The notes: a model not told the origin generated them from the letters alone. Positions 48,101-60,850 are shown, counted from the first letter of the stretch. The stretch is DNA of 64,000 nucleotides from Perkinsus olseni (GCA_013115125.1 JABANN010000118.1:1-64000), one strand, 5' to 3'. Numbers and translations: made by a program.

Positions 48101-51100
48101 GTACTTGTCTCCTAGCTCCTGTGATGCTAACGCGTACACGGAGATCAGGGGCAACACTCTGAGCATCAAGGGCCTCAGCACTTTGAGCACCATGAGCGCC
48201 GCTGCTGACGGTGATGACATCACTGTCTTCGTCCCCGAGGGAAGTGTCTTCGATCGTCATGGCAACACCATCTACAGTGGTAGCATGCCCGACCCTGCCT
48301 CTACGACCTATACTGAGTCCAGTACAGGCCCCACTGGTGGCGATGGTTTCGAGTACTACTTCCAGGCTGGTGTGGAGAGCGGTGTTGTCACTATCGGTGG
48401 CAGCTACCCTGAGCACGCGACTACTCAGTCTGCGGCGACCTCCATCACTGCGCTTGATACCAACTTGGTTATCAAGTTCAACACTCCTGCGCAGAAGTAC
48501 TGGAACCAGGTTGAGAAGTATCTCACGATCACCTCTCAGCTCGGATACTCTAGGGCTACTGAGATCAAGATCCCCGTCAACGACTCTGTTATGGTTGACA
48601 GCAGGACTGCCCTCTTCCATCTTGGAAGCAAGAGACTGGTCCCTGGCCACAAGTACACTGCTACCCTCTCGGCCAACAGCTTCGTCCCGAGCTCTATGGT
48701 GAACCTTCCTCCCTTCAGCATGGGCGATAACCACGGTGGCAAGGCGAACGCTCAGTACTCCTTCACTTTCTTCACTGTCCCGAAGATCGCTGATCAGGCT
48801 TACGTCTACGGTGACGATACTGTCGGTGTCGTTGGCAGCGCAGCTGACTCGTACCGCTCCGCTGTTCCTGCTCCGGCTTGTGCCGCTACCGAGGCTGGTT
48901 GCAATGTTGCCAACTTCTCCACCTCTGGCATGTCGGATGCTACCGCACCTCTCGCTGTTTTGGACAAGATGACGTTCCCTGCGAACATGGCCACTGATGT
49001 GCCGCTGCCAACAGCAGCTGACTGCAGTGCTCCTGCTGAGGGTACCTTCTGCCTCAACTTCCAGGTTGCCTTCAACCAGCACATCAACTTGAGCCATGCT
49101 GGGTATTTCGAGATCCACAATGGTTCTGCCACTCAGACCCAGACTCAGGCTGGTTGGCTCTCGAGCGCTTACTACAAGATTCCGGTCACTGACGTTATTG
49201 CTGACGAGGCTAACAACGTCACCTGGTTCCAGGTTTCGTCCGAGGCTAACTTGCAGGCGGGCACCTACTACGAGATCTACATCCCGAGTGGTGTCGTGAC
49301 CGACTACAACGCCCCGACTGTGAACACTGGTGCGTTCAAGGTTGCCTTCCGAACATTGGACGCCAGTGCTCCTGCTAGCTTGCCACAGGTCGCTTATGCC
49401 TCGGTGTCCATTCCGGAGATCGGCTACTTCAAGACCGACATGGACATCGCTGCTTGCGCTGCGGCCACTGCTACTGACGCTAACAGAGCTCACTGCGTGC
49501 CGGCCTACAATGGTCTCGATAAGCACTTCGACTTCATCTTCACCGAGCCAGTGGCCCAGGTTGAGGAAGTTGACGGCGCTATCGGTTTGACCCTCTTCTA
49601 CGGCTCTTACGAGAGTGTCACTTCGCCTCAGTACAAGGCTGCGTTCGACTCTGGTCATGTCAGGGTCACTGTGGCTGATGCTGATATCGCTAAGGGCCTC
49701 ACCTCGTCGGACACCTGCGTTGAGACCACCGACGGTTGCCTCGCCACCATTGACCTTCGCCTCCCCAACCGCTTCGTGCAGAACAAGGCTCAGAGTGATG
49801 CTTGCGCTGCTGATGGCACTTCCTCTGCTTGTGATGCAGGCTTCTACAACGGCACCACGGGTAGCAAGGCCATCACCTTCAAGACGTACTACCCTGTTCC
49901 GGCTAGTACTGTCGGCCAGAAGTACGGTGCTGGTGCTGGTGTCGGGTTCTATCCTGCTGACCAGGCGACTACCAACTACCACACTATCAGCCGTGACAGC
50001 GCTATCCATGTCGAGTTCTCGAAGGAGGTCTTCAAGGGTCTAGACAGTGCTACTATCGAGGTTGCTGCTACTCACTCCGCCTACAACAGCAAGACCTACC
50101 AGGTATCCGATCCTGAGATCGAGACTCACGGCAGATACCTCGTCATCCGCCACAAGTTGGCTCCTGGCGAGAAGTATACCGTCAGTCTCACCAACAGCAC
50201 GGTCCGTGACCTTAATGGCTACCTGAACACCTTCGGTGTCGGTGATGTTACCAGCAAGCTCGACCGCACGTCCTTCGGTGTGGCCCCGCTTATCAGATTC
50301 CGTCAGAACTTCCAGACGGCCTCTTCTGATTCGGGCTCAGAGACCTGTGACTACGCTGGCACTTCGCCTCATGATTCGACCGCTGCTGAGTGCATTGGCT
50401 TCACTCCTCGTGCTGCCTTTGGTACTTGCGTCGCTACACCTGATAACAGGATCGTGGTGGCTGGTGGTCACTGTGTCGAGTGCGGCTCCTTCAACCGCCA
50501 ATGGGATGCTAAGGGCACTAAGATCGCTCTATCTGGCTACACTACGGACATCTCTAACAAGACCTTCTCCATGGCCACCTACAGGCAGAGTCATGCCGGT
50601 ACTGGACCTGGTGCTTGGAAGATCTGCGATGATTCCTGCAGTGACACTGAGCTGACCGAGTCGAGAAGCGTTCTCTTCCGTGAGGCGTCTATCACCGGTC
50701 TACCTGTCAGAGGTCGTGGTGATGCTCCTTCTGGTTACTCGCGAAGGTTCTTCAACGACAAGATGATGCCTCGTGGCAAGACCACTCTTTCTGTCTGCTC
50801 TCTCAACCAGTGCATGGACTGCATCACCGGTCCCAAGGACTTCAGCACCTGCGCTGCCGAGCATGTTACCCCAGCATTCTCGTCCGACTCCTCCGACTTC
50901 TTCCAGGTCGCCAACGGACAGAATGTCTCGTTCGCCTGCTTGCCCGGCTACCACGTCTCTGGCCAGCCCCAGACTGTACGCGAGTTCAGCTTCACTTGCC
51001 GAGCCTCGCAGTACGACTACAAGTGGGAGTACCCGAAGGAGTCTGATCAGGGAGCCTGTGCTGAGGGGCCTTCCAACATCACTTGTGTTGAGAACTCACC

Positions 51101-52625
51101 TCCTTGCGCTGCCCCTACCGATGCCACTGCTTACGACTTGACCGACTTCGACAGCATGACCTCGGATGCTGATGCTAGCATCTCTCAGAACTGTATGAAG
51201 GGTGACATCCGCTACAACTCTAAGTGTGCCATCAAGTGCCCTGTCGGCTACAACTTAGGCGGTATCCCCGGCTACAGCACCACTGCTGGTCTCAAGTGTA
51301 TGTCTGACGAGAACGGAAACTCTGTGTTGAGAGTCTTCGACATCGAGAATCCTACTGAGGGCGGTCCACTCACTTCCGCATGCAAGCCTCTCACTTGCAG
51401 TGCTGATGAGATTGCTGCAGCCTTCACCGAGGATATCCGCGCCAACCAGATTCTTCAGCCTGGTGGCCTTACTGGTGGTACTGAGTGTGGTGTCCTGTCG
51501 AGCACCAACAAGTACGGCGAGTTTTGCTTCACTGAGTGCAAGACTGGTTACTTCAACGCCAATCCCGACAACCGCGTCAGCTTCTACTGCGCTTGTGAGG
51601 ACGAGTCTTGTACCAAGCTCGTGTATCGTGAGCAGCAGCCGACTGACAAGGATATCACTGCTGGTGGTGCCGACTTCAACGTCTTCAGCAACAGTTCGAT
51701 CTGTATCCCGAGGACCTGCCCCGCTCTCACTGAGGAGGGTCTCAGGGCCAACGAGGTCCTTGGTGAATCCAACTGTACTAATGTTGGATTGCCTCAGGAA
51801 GTGTGCGAGACCTCGTGTGCTGAGGGTTACACTACTAGGGTGACAATGCCCGAAGCTACTGCTGTCGATCGTGTCTGCAGGAACGTCTACGACGCAGCCA
51901 GCGACACGTGGGCTATGCAATGGGCACCTACTGCTCGGTGTGTGAAGATCCCCACTGACGAGGACAAGGTCAGTGTCGGCAGTCGTCAGGCCAACAGGTT
52001 CACTCAGAAGCTCAGCATCGGCTTCAAGGTGGATCTTGGCACACAGACTAAGGAGGAGTACTTTGGGGATAAGAAGGATAGCATCAGTGACTCTGTATGC
52101 TCGGCTATCGCTCAGACGGCCTTCGGTGACTTCACTCCATGCATGCAAGACTTCGCAGCAGGCATCATCGCCTACGAGGACTTCTGCACAGACGTCTGTA
52201 CCGCATGTATGTCTTGTGATGTCTCCTTGGGTGCTCGCCGCACTCTTCGTGAACGCCGTCGACTCGCCGAGGGTGACCTCAACTTGGACGTCACCTACGA
52301 GGTCGAAGCAACTCCGGAGACCCTTGAGGACTACCAGGCCGGTGCCGCGGCTCTCGACAGCGATCCTCAAGTTGCCCAGGCTCTCCAGACGAACATGGCC
52401 AGTAACTTGAACTTGGCTGGTGTTCAGGTCTCGGAGGTGTCTGTCGATGCTGAGCCCGTAGTGATGGTTACGACCACTTCAACTACCGCTGCGCCGGTAT
52501 CTACTACGCCTGCACCTGAGGACGACGATGGCAGCAACACTGGTGCCATCATCGGTGGCGTCATTGGTGGTCTTGTTGGTATTGCCGTTATCGCCTTTGT
52601 TGCTATCAAGGTATTGAAGAAGTGA
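36139..52625 (+). CDS. Giant type I membrane surface protein, ~5,476 residues, Ig-like repeats + Asp-box propeller + Cys-rich modules
   Basis: Exon 1 (36139-36283) encodes a Ser/Arg-rich start and the signal-anchor-like KLAIGSLAATLPIADAAAF. Its intron (36284-36339, GTGAGA...TCTCAG) joins in frame to a single 16,286-bp exon. The ectodomain is a long series of modules with the pattern 'P.v....P......v......f...v' typical of SbsA/Big_5 Ig-like domains, for example KPVLRETFPSNGTLDAHPS and QPSVVSYEPAKDATGVEKYR. Residues about 3560-3800 have Asp-box motifs (SRDHGVSW, SADMGATF, SRDGGDTF) with VVGGATG/LIGGTT kelch-like strands, i.e. a beta-propeller. Residues about 4890-5250 are Cys-rich, sushi-like. 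A Thr/Pro stalk (TTTSTTAAPVSTTPAPED) leads to the membrane helix IIGGVIGGLVGIAVIAFVAI and a tail of a few residues ending KVLKK. Many NxT/S sites suggest glycosylation. Codon use is strongly biased, suggesting high expression. Function unknown; adhesion or wall contact is a guess. Confidence 0.88.
46875..47620 (+). other. Asp-box/kelch-like beta-propeller region inside the giant protein
   Basis: Three S-x-D-x-G-x-[ST]-[FW] Asp-boxes and four GG-containing strands (FRIGGTT, VVGGATG, LILIGGTT, HIIGGRN) lie within about 240 residues. Asp-boxes occur in sialidases, Vps10 and other propellers. Catalytic sialidase residues (the Arg triad and FRIP) are not evident, so enzyme activity is not supported. 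Confidence 0.65.
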
Positions 52626-53149
52626 AAGATGAAGTATACTTTTAGTTAATATTTTAATGACTATTATTATTTGACTATTTATGTGTGCGATGCTATTCAA
52701 TTATTATTTCGAGTTGATAACCACTGATACACACTAGGCTCATCGCGCGTTGATCTCACTGCCTGTGCGCAGACGACCGACCTGGAGCCTTCTATTTGTT
52801 AACGATGATTATCTATATCCAAGGTGTTTGATATTGAGTTGATAGTTGAACCCAACGGAAGAGGGACGTCTTGTAAAGTTTAAAGAAGCTCTTGTTGTAC
52901 CAAGTTGGTACACGTGAAGACTGAATCAGCGGACCTGGCACGCGCCGCTGCATTGAATGTGATTTCACTTGACTAAGATGTAGTAAGCCCAGCGTGTTGT
53001 CGATGCAGTGTATCGTAGCAGAGAGGGGTGATGTGATGATTATCGAAGTATTTCTTTGATGGCTAGAGAATGGCACGAATCCTCACATGCTCTAGGGTCA
53101 TATAGCTGATGAGCAGCAACAGATCTGCTCGTCGCGTATTGCAACTCGA
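52626..53149 (+). other. 3' flank of the giant gene
   Basis: AT-rich for the first 100 bases (3' UTR), then ordinary sequence without a recognised gene up to the first exon of the decayed cathepsin copy. Confidence 0.5.
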
Positions 53150-53169
53150 GGACTGTGTCTTACTTCATA

Positions 53170-54049
53170 GGTGCCTTAGAAGCTCGCTACCAACTACTCA
53201 AGAATCAACGCATCGACTTGTCCGAACAGGAGTTGATCGACTGCGGTTTCCTCACCGGCACCCAGTAGGCACCTCAGAAGGACCCATAAGTTATGGGTTA
53301 TAATACGTCCATCAGTTACTGTTAGCTCCTGTTAATGTTTCTTCAGTGGTTGCAACGGCGGCTTGATCGAAGACGCATTCGTATTCATTGAGGCCTTTCC
53401 ATTGCCCAGGAGTCTGAGTATCGCTATACGGCTGAGGATGGCGCCGGCAAAACCTCGCTCGGCAACGCTGTATTAAAGGTGAGGGCGCTCGATTATTCGT
53501 CGCTGTTCGCATTCGGTGTGCCTGCTTTGTTTCAGGGAGCTCGAGTTGAGAGAGTGACGATGATCCCCCAAGGTTCAGTATCATCTCAAGAAGGCCCTAA
53601 CGACAGGGCCGGTCAGCGTCAGCCTGAGAGGCTCTGCCTTCAACTTTAAACACTTCGGCTCCGGCATTCTCACAGGTGAACTCAAAGGGGAGAGCTCTTG
53701 GATGATACGCCATGGCACTTTCAACCAGTCAGGTGCCTGTGATGGCCCAATCAACCACAGTGTCCTGGCTGCGAGATACGGCATCGAGAACGGTATAAAG
53801 TAAGTGATAAATGGTTCGTCTGTGATGATTGGACGCTGTGGACCAAGATACTGGTTATTGAAGAATTCCTGGGGACCTAGATGGGGTGATGCGGCGTACT
53901 TCAAAGTGGCACGGGACGTGGTCACCCCTGATGGTTTTGGTAAGCGTAGTTCAAGGGCCTTCACGGTTCTTGTCCTCGATGCCTCCTGCTCAGGTCAATG
54001 CGGCATCCTCTACCATGGCGCGTACCCGACCCTTGAGCATGTACTCTAG
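53170..54049 (+). pseudogene. Decayed cathepsin L copy lacking propeptide and active-site Cys exon
   Basis: The exon order matches the intact gene 1.7 kb downstream: [64 protein letters not shown], the His region GPINHSVLAARYGIENG, the Asn region YWLLKNSWGPRWGDAAYF, and GQCGILYHGAYPTLEHVL. The preceding 450 bp contain no signal peptide, no I29 propeptide and no CGSCWAF exon. The His motif has drifted from [10 protein letters not shown] and the middle exon is hard to read in one frame. It is probably a truncated tandem duplicate. A perfect 8+1+8 palindrome lies in its first intron (53282-53298). Confidence 0.75.
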
Positions 54050-54868
54050 CTTACCCGACCAAGATCAAGCTCTTATTCGAGGCTTTTTATCTGACGGGTG
54101 AACTGTCTCTTTAACATACCGTTTCTCCCATTTAACGGCATCACCTACAAATGGCGGGTCTTTTATTCTTTAATTGTCTTCTTATCATCATCAGACTGTC
54201 CAGTCAGGATCGCTTTCCAGCAACGACTCCCATGCCAGGCCTTGCGTTGCTAGTTTAGTGAACAACACAGGGTTCCCACAGTCTCCAACGATGAGACTTG
54301 AGTGAGCTGCTCCATCAGACGATCACAGTAAACGAGTTCCACCTTCTGGGCGATAGCTTCCGCCCAAGCACACTGTAACACAGAGCCACAACTTCAAAAG
54401 GAGACTTCCGAAGAGTGATGGACACCACCACGAACAGTTGAGACCCATGCACTGCTTACTGGCCATTGTTGATGCCATCCAGCGAGCTCTAGGGCACCCA
54501 ATTTGACGTCAGAAGTTGCCGACTAGCAATGGGTGGGCCCCGACGACGGTTAAGTTTCAATGCGGGATGAGGATTACATCGGGCAGGGGAGTTGCAGATC
54601 ATATCACATGGTTTGCGAATCTGCTATTTCCTCGAGCACCTTCCTGCGAGTTGCCGCGTCCCGTCCGCGCTCCGCCATCTGCCCCGTCTCTCTCATCCTT
54701 GTGCGTGCTCTCAGAGTTGCATGTGAGTTTAGAGTCCAACGCCGACAGTACGGCTTAGACTAGCGGTGACATCGGGACATCGCGGTGTCACGTCTCGCTA
54801 CACGTGACGCCAGCCGGTTGGTCTCGTCTCTCATCTCAGACGCTTTCAACTTTGGTCTCCTATCTGCT
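54050..54868. other. Spacer upstream of the intact cathepsin L
   Basis: No gene is recognised. A 36-bp GT...AG unit at 54723-54758 is shared with 61010-61045. The stretch just before it reads RPSAICPVSLILVRALRVA in one frame but without conserved features. Confidence 0.5.
54723..54758 (+). repeat. 36-bp intron-like unit, copy 1
   Basis: It begins GTGAGTTTAGAG and ends CGCCGACAGTACGGCTTAG. It is 36 bp long and matches 61010-61045 at 32 of 36 positions, ending in the identical 21 bases AACGCCGACAGTACGGCTTA plus G. It lies 110 bp before the cathepsin L start, so it may be a 5'-UTR intron. Confidence 0.85.
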
Positions 54869-56400
54869 ATGCTGTATAATCTCCTCCTCTTCCCGTCTAT
54901 CTCCGCTCTCCTCGCCTATGGGAAAACGGGCGACGGTGGTGGCTGTGGTGGCGGGAGCTTCGTCGCTCGCAGTGACGACCGTGGCAACGTCCGCGGCTCT
55001 GCGGAGCTCGACGATTCCGCTGTTGCTGATGCTTTTTCTGACTTCCAACGAACGTGAGCGTTCATTCCCCAGGCCACGTGCGAACTTGAACTTGGTTTCA
55101 GGTTCAACAAAACATACCACGACGAAGCCGAGGCTGCCGCGAAGGCAGCGATTTTCGAAGACAATTGGAAGAGGATCGTGCAGCACAACGCGGAAGGTCA
55201 GCATCAGAGGGGAAGTGATGGTGAGGAAGATCGGCGTCCTTCAGACCACACTTTCAAACTGGAGATAAATGAGTACACTGATATGACCGACGATGAATGG
55301 GCCAACCACATGCTAGTCCGCGGAGGCCTGGAACTGCCTGCCGAATCGCCACTCGAAGGTAGCACTTTTCCAACAGGAACGTACAGAAGTCTAGTTGCAT
55401 GCTCAGCTGAGGTGGACGAGTTTGGAGCCGACGCTCAACTGCCTCCCGCGGTGGATTGGCTGGGAGCTGGAGTCCTGAGTCCGGTGAAGAATCAGGGGCA
55501 TTGTGGTAGCTGCTGGGCTTTCTCGACCACGGGTGAGATTATCCGGCATGGCAACTGAAAGACTATGTTTTCCCTCGTAGGTGCTCTAGAAGCTCGTTAT
55601 CATCTTCTCAAAAAACGGCCTATCAGTTTATCAGAACAGGAGTTGATCGACTGTGGTTACATCACCGGGAATCAGTAGGAGCCTCAATTCTGAACGACAC
55701 TCGTCTATCTGGTGTGAGAGGCATTGCCTTCTTCCCTCAGTGGTTGTGACGGCGGCCTGATGGGCAGGGGTTTTGAGTTTGTTGGACGCTTCGGTCTCGA
55801 CCTGGAAGGACGGTATCCCTACACCGCCGAGGAGGACTACTGCTATCTCGAGCGTCCTCGCATATTCAGCGTAAGAGCTGTTCATTCACCAATGGTCGTC
55901 AACAGTTGCTGTCGTTCAGGGTACGTATATCGAGAAAGTTACGAGAGTCCCTCGCGGTTCGGAGCATCATCTCATGAAGGCTCTCACCACAGGGCCAGTC
56001 AGCGTCTCTGTGAAGGCATCATCCTTCCATTTCAAACACTACCGCTCTGGCGTACTCACAGGTGAAACAGTACGGCATTTTTCGATTTGAACATTTTCCC
56101 GCTGTCAGGTAGCTGTGGTGGACGAGTTGACCATGGCGTCCTAGCTGTGGGCTACGGCGTCGAGAACGGTGTCGAGTGAGTGACTGAAGGTTCACTGTAG
56201 ACCGGATATTGTGATGTTAGATACTGGTTAGTGAAGAACTCCTGGGGGACCCAAAGTTGGGGCGAAAGGGCTGGCTACATCAAGCTGGCCCAATGGAATG
56301 TAGCAACTGGTGACGGCCTCGGTAAGTGAATATCGAGGGTGCTCGCGGGACAGGTCAATGCGGCATCCTGTCCTACGGCGTTTATCCGACGCTTCATTAA
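54869..56400 (+). CDS. Cathepsin L-like papain-family cysteine protease
   Basis: A secreted or lysosomal endopeptidase. The start at 54869 gives the signal peptide [18 protein letters not shown]. The I29 inhibitor propeptide follows ([49 protein letters not shown]). The mature enzyme begins near LPPAVDWLG and has the Gln/Cys site [52 protein letters not shown], the His site [15 protein letters not shown] and the Asn site [14 protein letters not shown]. It ends [15 protein letters not shown], stop 56398-56400. Gln, Cys, His and Asn are all present, so the protein should be active. Six or more short introns interrupt it. It is the intact partner of the truncated copy 0.8 kb upstream. Confidence 0.93.
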
Positions 56401-56422
56401 CACTGTTAATGGTGAGTTGACG

Positions 56423-56473
56423 GCAGGGTGAGTTGAAGTGCTGTTAATTTAACAGCACTTCAACTCACCCTGC
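56423..56473. repeat. 25+1+25 perfect palindrome
   Basis: Arms GCAGGGTGAGTTGAAGTGCT-GTTAA and its exact complement flank a single T, 22 bases after the cathepsin L stop. The left arm contains CAG-GGTGAGT, a 5' splice-site-like string. As RNA it would form a long hairpin in the 3' UTR. Confidence 0.95.
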
Positions 56474-57570
56474 ACTCTGTGAGAATCTCAGCCTGTAATG
56501 GCGTCACATTATTAACTCACACACACGTTCAATCGGCTTCTCTAGAAAGAGAGGAGCGAGTCTCCATTTGAGGCTTCTTTATCTTCACGATTTCCCCTCG
56601 ATTCTGCCTACGGCTACTACAGTACTGAGTTTAAGTCCATCACTGCACATCACCATCCAACGTCGGTGAGTAGATACTCTAAGCCTTTTTATTCTTATCA
56701 GACAGTCTTATCTCAAGCACTTTCGACCTTCGACTTTCGTCTAAGGCTTTGCGTTACGAGTTCAGTCCATGACAGAGGAGCATGGCCGTGGGAAAGACCA
56801 TCCTGCGCGAGTACCGAGAAAAAACATTCGAAAGTGTTTGTTGAATCTGATTGGTTACGGGACGTCTGACGTGTTCTCACCGTAACTGCATTAGCACCTA
56901 CTGCTGCTCAGGATTGGACTCATTGCGAACTAACGGCCAATGGAAGCTGATTGACTAGTAAGACTGTCCGCTGGCGTCGGCCTCGCCAGAGTGCGTCATG
57001 GTGCCAATTGGGAGCGGCTCGACAGCCGAGCCATGACGCATTCCCAGCATTCAGTGTGTGATCATGCACCGAAGGGAGTCGCCGGATGCCACCAGACAAC
57101 GCTTTGATGTATGTGATTTTATTTTGGACCAACAGTGGAGTTGATCTTCATTTCAGATTAGGACTCAGTGGGGCTGTCAGCTCCGTCACGGCCCTTCGGC
57201 TTGCCTGGACTGTACTGTGGCGCTTGAGTTGGAAAGTGTCTGTTATAATCGATGAGTTCATTGCAACTCCGACCGCCGCCTTCAGCTTCCCCGATCGCTC
57301 CTCGACGCGTTACTCTTCGGCCGCGGTAAGGGCGGGGGATCTCTTGAACCGGCAGTGTGCTTACCCAGAAGCGATGTCCACCATGCACAATACTACGGGC
57401 CCCTCAGTGTCGGTGGATGATTAAGGAGCCTAGTGAGCGTGGCTTTGTGAAACGAGCTAACGTCCTTGCTCGCCTTTATCAATGAACTAACGTCAAAAAA
57501 CTCAAAGATTCTCACCTTAAGGGTGCGTTTGAGGGACTCTGGCAAACTCACAGCCTCTCTTCCCCGCAGT

Positions 57571-57601
57571 GAAGAATTCTTACCTCAGGTAAGAATTCTT
57601 C
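57571..57601. repeat. 15+1+15 perfect palindrome with CAG|GTAAG centre
   Basis: GAAGAATTCTTACCT, one C, AGGTAAGAATTCTTC. The centre reads CAGGTAAG, a consensus 5' splice site, on the plus strand. Confidence 0.95.
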
Positions 57602-57648
57602 AAAACTTCCTGAAAAACTCTTGCCCTTTATGAATCAGATTCAAAACT

Positions 57649-57685
57649 CTTGAAAAATACAGGTAAGTTACCTGTATTTTTCAAG
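57649..57685. repeat. 18+1+18 perfect palindrome with CAG|GTAAGT centre
   Basis: CTTGAAAAATACAGGTAA, one G, TTACCTGTATTTTTCAAG. The centre reads CAGGTAAGT. It lies 48 bp after the previous palindrome, with a smaller one (TGAATC-A-GATTCA, 57631-57643) between them. Confidence 0.95.
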
Positions 57686-57879
57686 CTCTTTACTCTTCTC
57701 ACATTATAAGTAACAGCGGAAGAGATCGCAAGTCAGCTACAGAGCTAGCACGCTTATCATCATCCCAGCAAGATCTCAAGTTGAGTTTTGACGGAACGAC
57801 GTTAGCGTGCGCCCATCTGATCGATATCAGCGACTACCAGCTCGAATTCAGCCGAATTCTCCAAGTTGCGCCGCTTTCA

Positions 57880-59334
57880 ATGTACAACGGAATCGGACTG
57901 CAAACTCCCCGAGGGAGTGGTACCAGCGGTTATGTAATACACTGGGCTGCTGCCAGTCATCCTTGCCTGCTGGCAGTCGTAGTGATGATAATAACAATAA
58001 TCAGGTTCAACGTAACAAGTCGTACCTACGGCCGCAGAGGACGGACATCAAGCCATTCAGAGAGAGCGAGGCTGCTGCTCCCCCCAAGCCCAAGAAAGCC
58101 GATCCTGAGCTCATGTGAGTCGATCGTAAGCGAAGCAACGGGTTGATGGTTAACACTGCAAAAATCTTCCTTGCATGATATGGGACTACTACTGGCACGC
58201 GCACAGCGAAGAATATCTTATCTTGTGGTATCTTTGGTAGTTACCATAACCAGAAGAGAGAGATCGAGGTCAAGCTCATTGACCTGCAAGATACCCTATT
58301 GGAGTCTGGGGAGGAGGAAGATATTGTCCAGAAGAAGGTCGATAAGGAGAGACAGAAGCTGTAGAATTGGGCGAGCCTTTGCCGGGGGGTCGTTCGGTAG
58401 ACGAACAGAGTCGACTTTTACGTGGAAAACTCAATTACAGAATCGATTCTGAGTTTCGGAATTATTTTATCGAATGGGTGCGGGTTATTCGCTCGAACAG
58501 GCGGCAGCTGGTCATTGGAACATTGATGATGTAGATATGGCGGCTCAGGTACAAGGAGCTCGATGACCGAAGAGCAGACGCCGAGGCCCATGGTGGGGAG
58601 CTGCAAGCTGATCAGATGGCTTCAACCCATGAGTAGTACAAATGGATTGGGCTATTGAGCGTCGCGGGAGGCCTCGGCCGCCTAGTGGCAGCGTAGCTGC
58701 TCCGCTTACGTCCATAACAAAGCTGATTAGGTACCTGCAGCTACAGAAACGACAGGCCGAGAGAGCAGCAAAAGCGTTTGGAATCAGTACTACCCATGAG
58801 GAGCTAGGGTCCTGGTTCGAGGCTCTGACTGACTGCTAGATACCCGCAACCATGAAGAAGGGGTAGCATTCGATAAGGATCGCCAACACCAGCAGAAATT
58901 ACAACGTGAGTTTACGGATAGGTCGTTGGTTCAATCCCAAGGGAATTCATTATTATTTTTACATTCGGGATGGTACCAGGTATGATGGACGCTCAAGCCA
59001 GGGACGCTGAGCGATGGGCAGCTCCCGGAGGAGAGAATGGCGACGACGGAGCGATGCGAAAAAATCAGAGGAACTCTCGACCACCAGCTAAGGGTAGTAG
59101 CAGATTGGACTTGTCAAGAGTTCGCTCTCGTAAGTGGGCATTGTCGCTAATTTATCTCTCCTGCTCTTAGCTGGCGAATCGTGGCGAGACTTCGCAGAAC
59201 GTCGTAAAGAGAAGGGTTGGGCTGCAGAAGAGCGGGAGGAAACTGAGGAGGGGGCTGCCAAGAGGAGGGAAGCCAAGCGGGTTAGGAGAGAAGAGAAAGC
59301 TTCTCAGGGGCAGCAGCAGCAGGAGCGTAGTTGA
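57880..59334 (+). CDS. CWC21/SRRM2-like spliceosomal protein
   Basis: CWC21 (SRRM2 N-terminus) binds Prp8 and Snu114 in the catalytic spliceosome. The start at 57880 gives [19 protein letters not shown], joined to [17 protein letters not shown]: the near-invariant N-terminus of the family. The cwf21 domain follows ([35 protein letters not shown]). Later exons read [40 protein letters not shown] and a charged tail [19 protein letters not shown] ending QQQQERS, stop 59332-59334. Exon 58642-58839 ([20 protein letters not shown]) is plausible but not matched to the family. The intron at 58906-58979 has a weak T-arm. Confidence 0.8.
58906..58979 (+). repeat. Intron with a weaker T-arm/B-box (sense)
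   Basis: A 74-bp intron of the CWC21-like gene joining QQKLQ-R to MMDAQARD. It contains GTCGTTGGTTCAATCCCAAG, a T-arm with TTCAATC loop and TTGG/CCAA stem. Confidence 0.65.
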
Positions 59335-59411
59335 TTTGGTGTACTATAGGGCAACTTAACGTAGCAGTGGTAGGGGCTGTTGAATTGTGGAGGGACGAAT
59401 GGAACTTGATG

Positions 59412-59442
59412 GTGGTTGTTGTTGTTGTTGTTGTTGTTGTTT
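59412..59442 (+). repeat. (GTT)n microsatellite in the Rab6 5' region
   Basis: About nine GTT units, 40 bp upstream of the Rab6 start codon. Confidence 0.9.
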
Positions 59443-59477
59443 TCCTCAATCACCTGCGTTGTTGTTTTATTTTTATC

Positions 59478-60850
<1,373 letters not shown>

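Larger units (their letters stand above)
56401..57879. other. 1.5-kb spacer with three long perfect palindromes
   Basis: No conserved gene is seen between cathepsin L and the CWC21-like gene. Palindromes at 56423-56473, 57571-57601 and 57649-57685 are listed separately. A looser inverted repeat (GCGTCATGG / CCATGACGC) spans about 56993-57043. Confidence 0.6.

Noticed and set aside
41310-50009. Antisense frames of 745 and 804 codons as genes
   Set aside because: They mirror a sense frame with clear protein features; composition is repetitive and has no recognisable domains. Codon bias explains them.
58808-58825. GGTTCGAGGC B-box
   Set aside because: It lies in a continuous frame of the CWC21-like gene with no intron limits, so it is coding.
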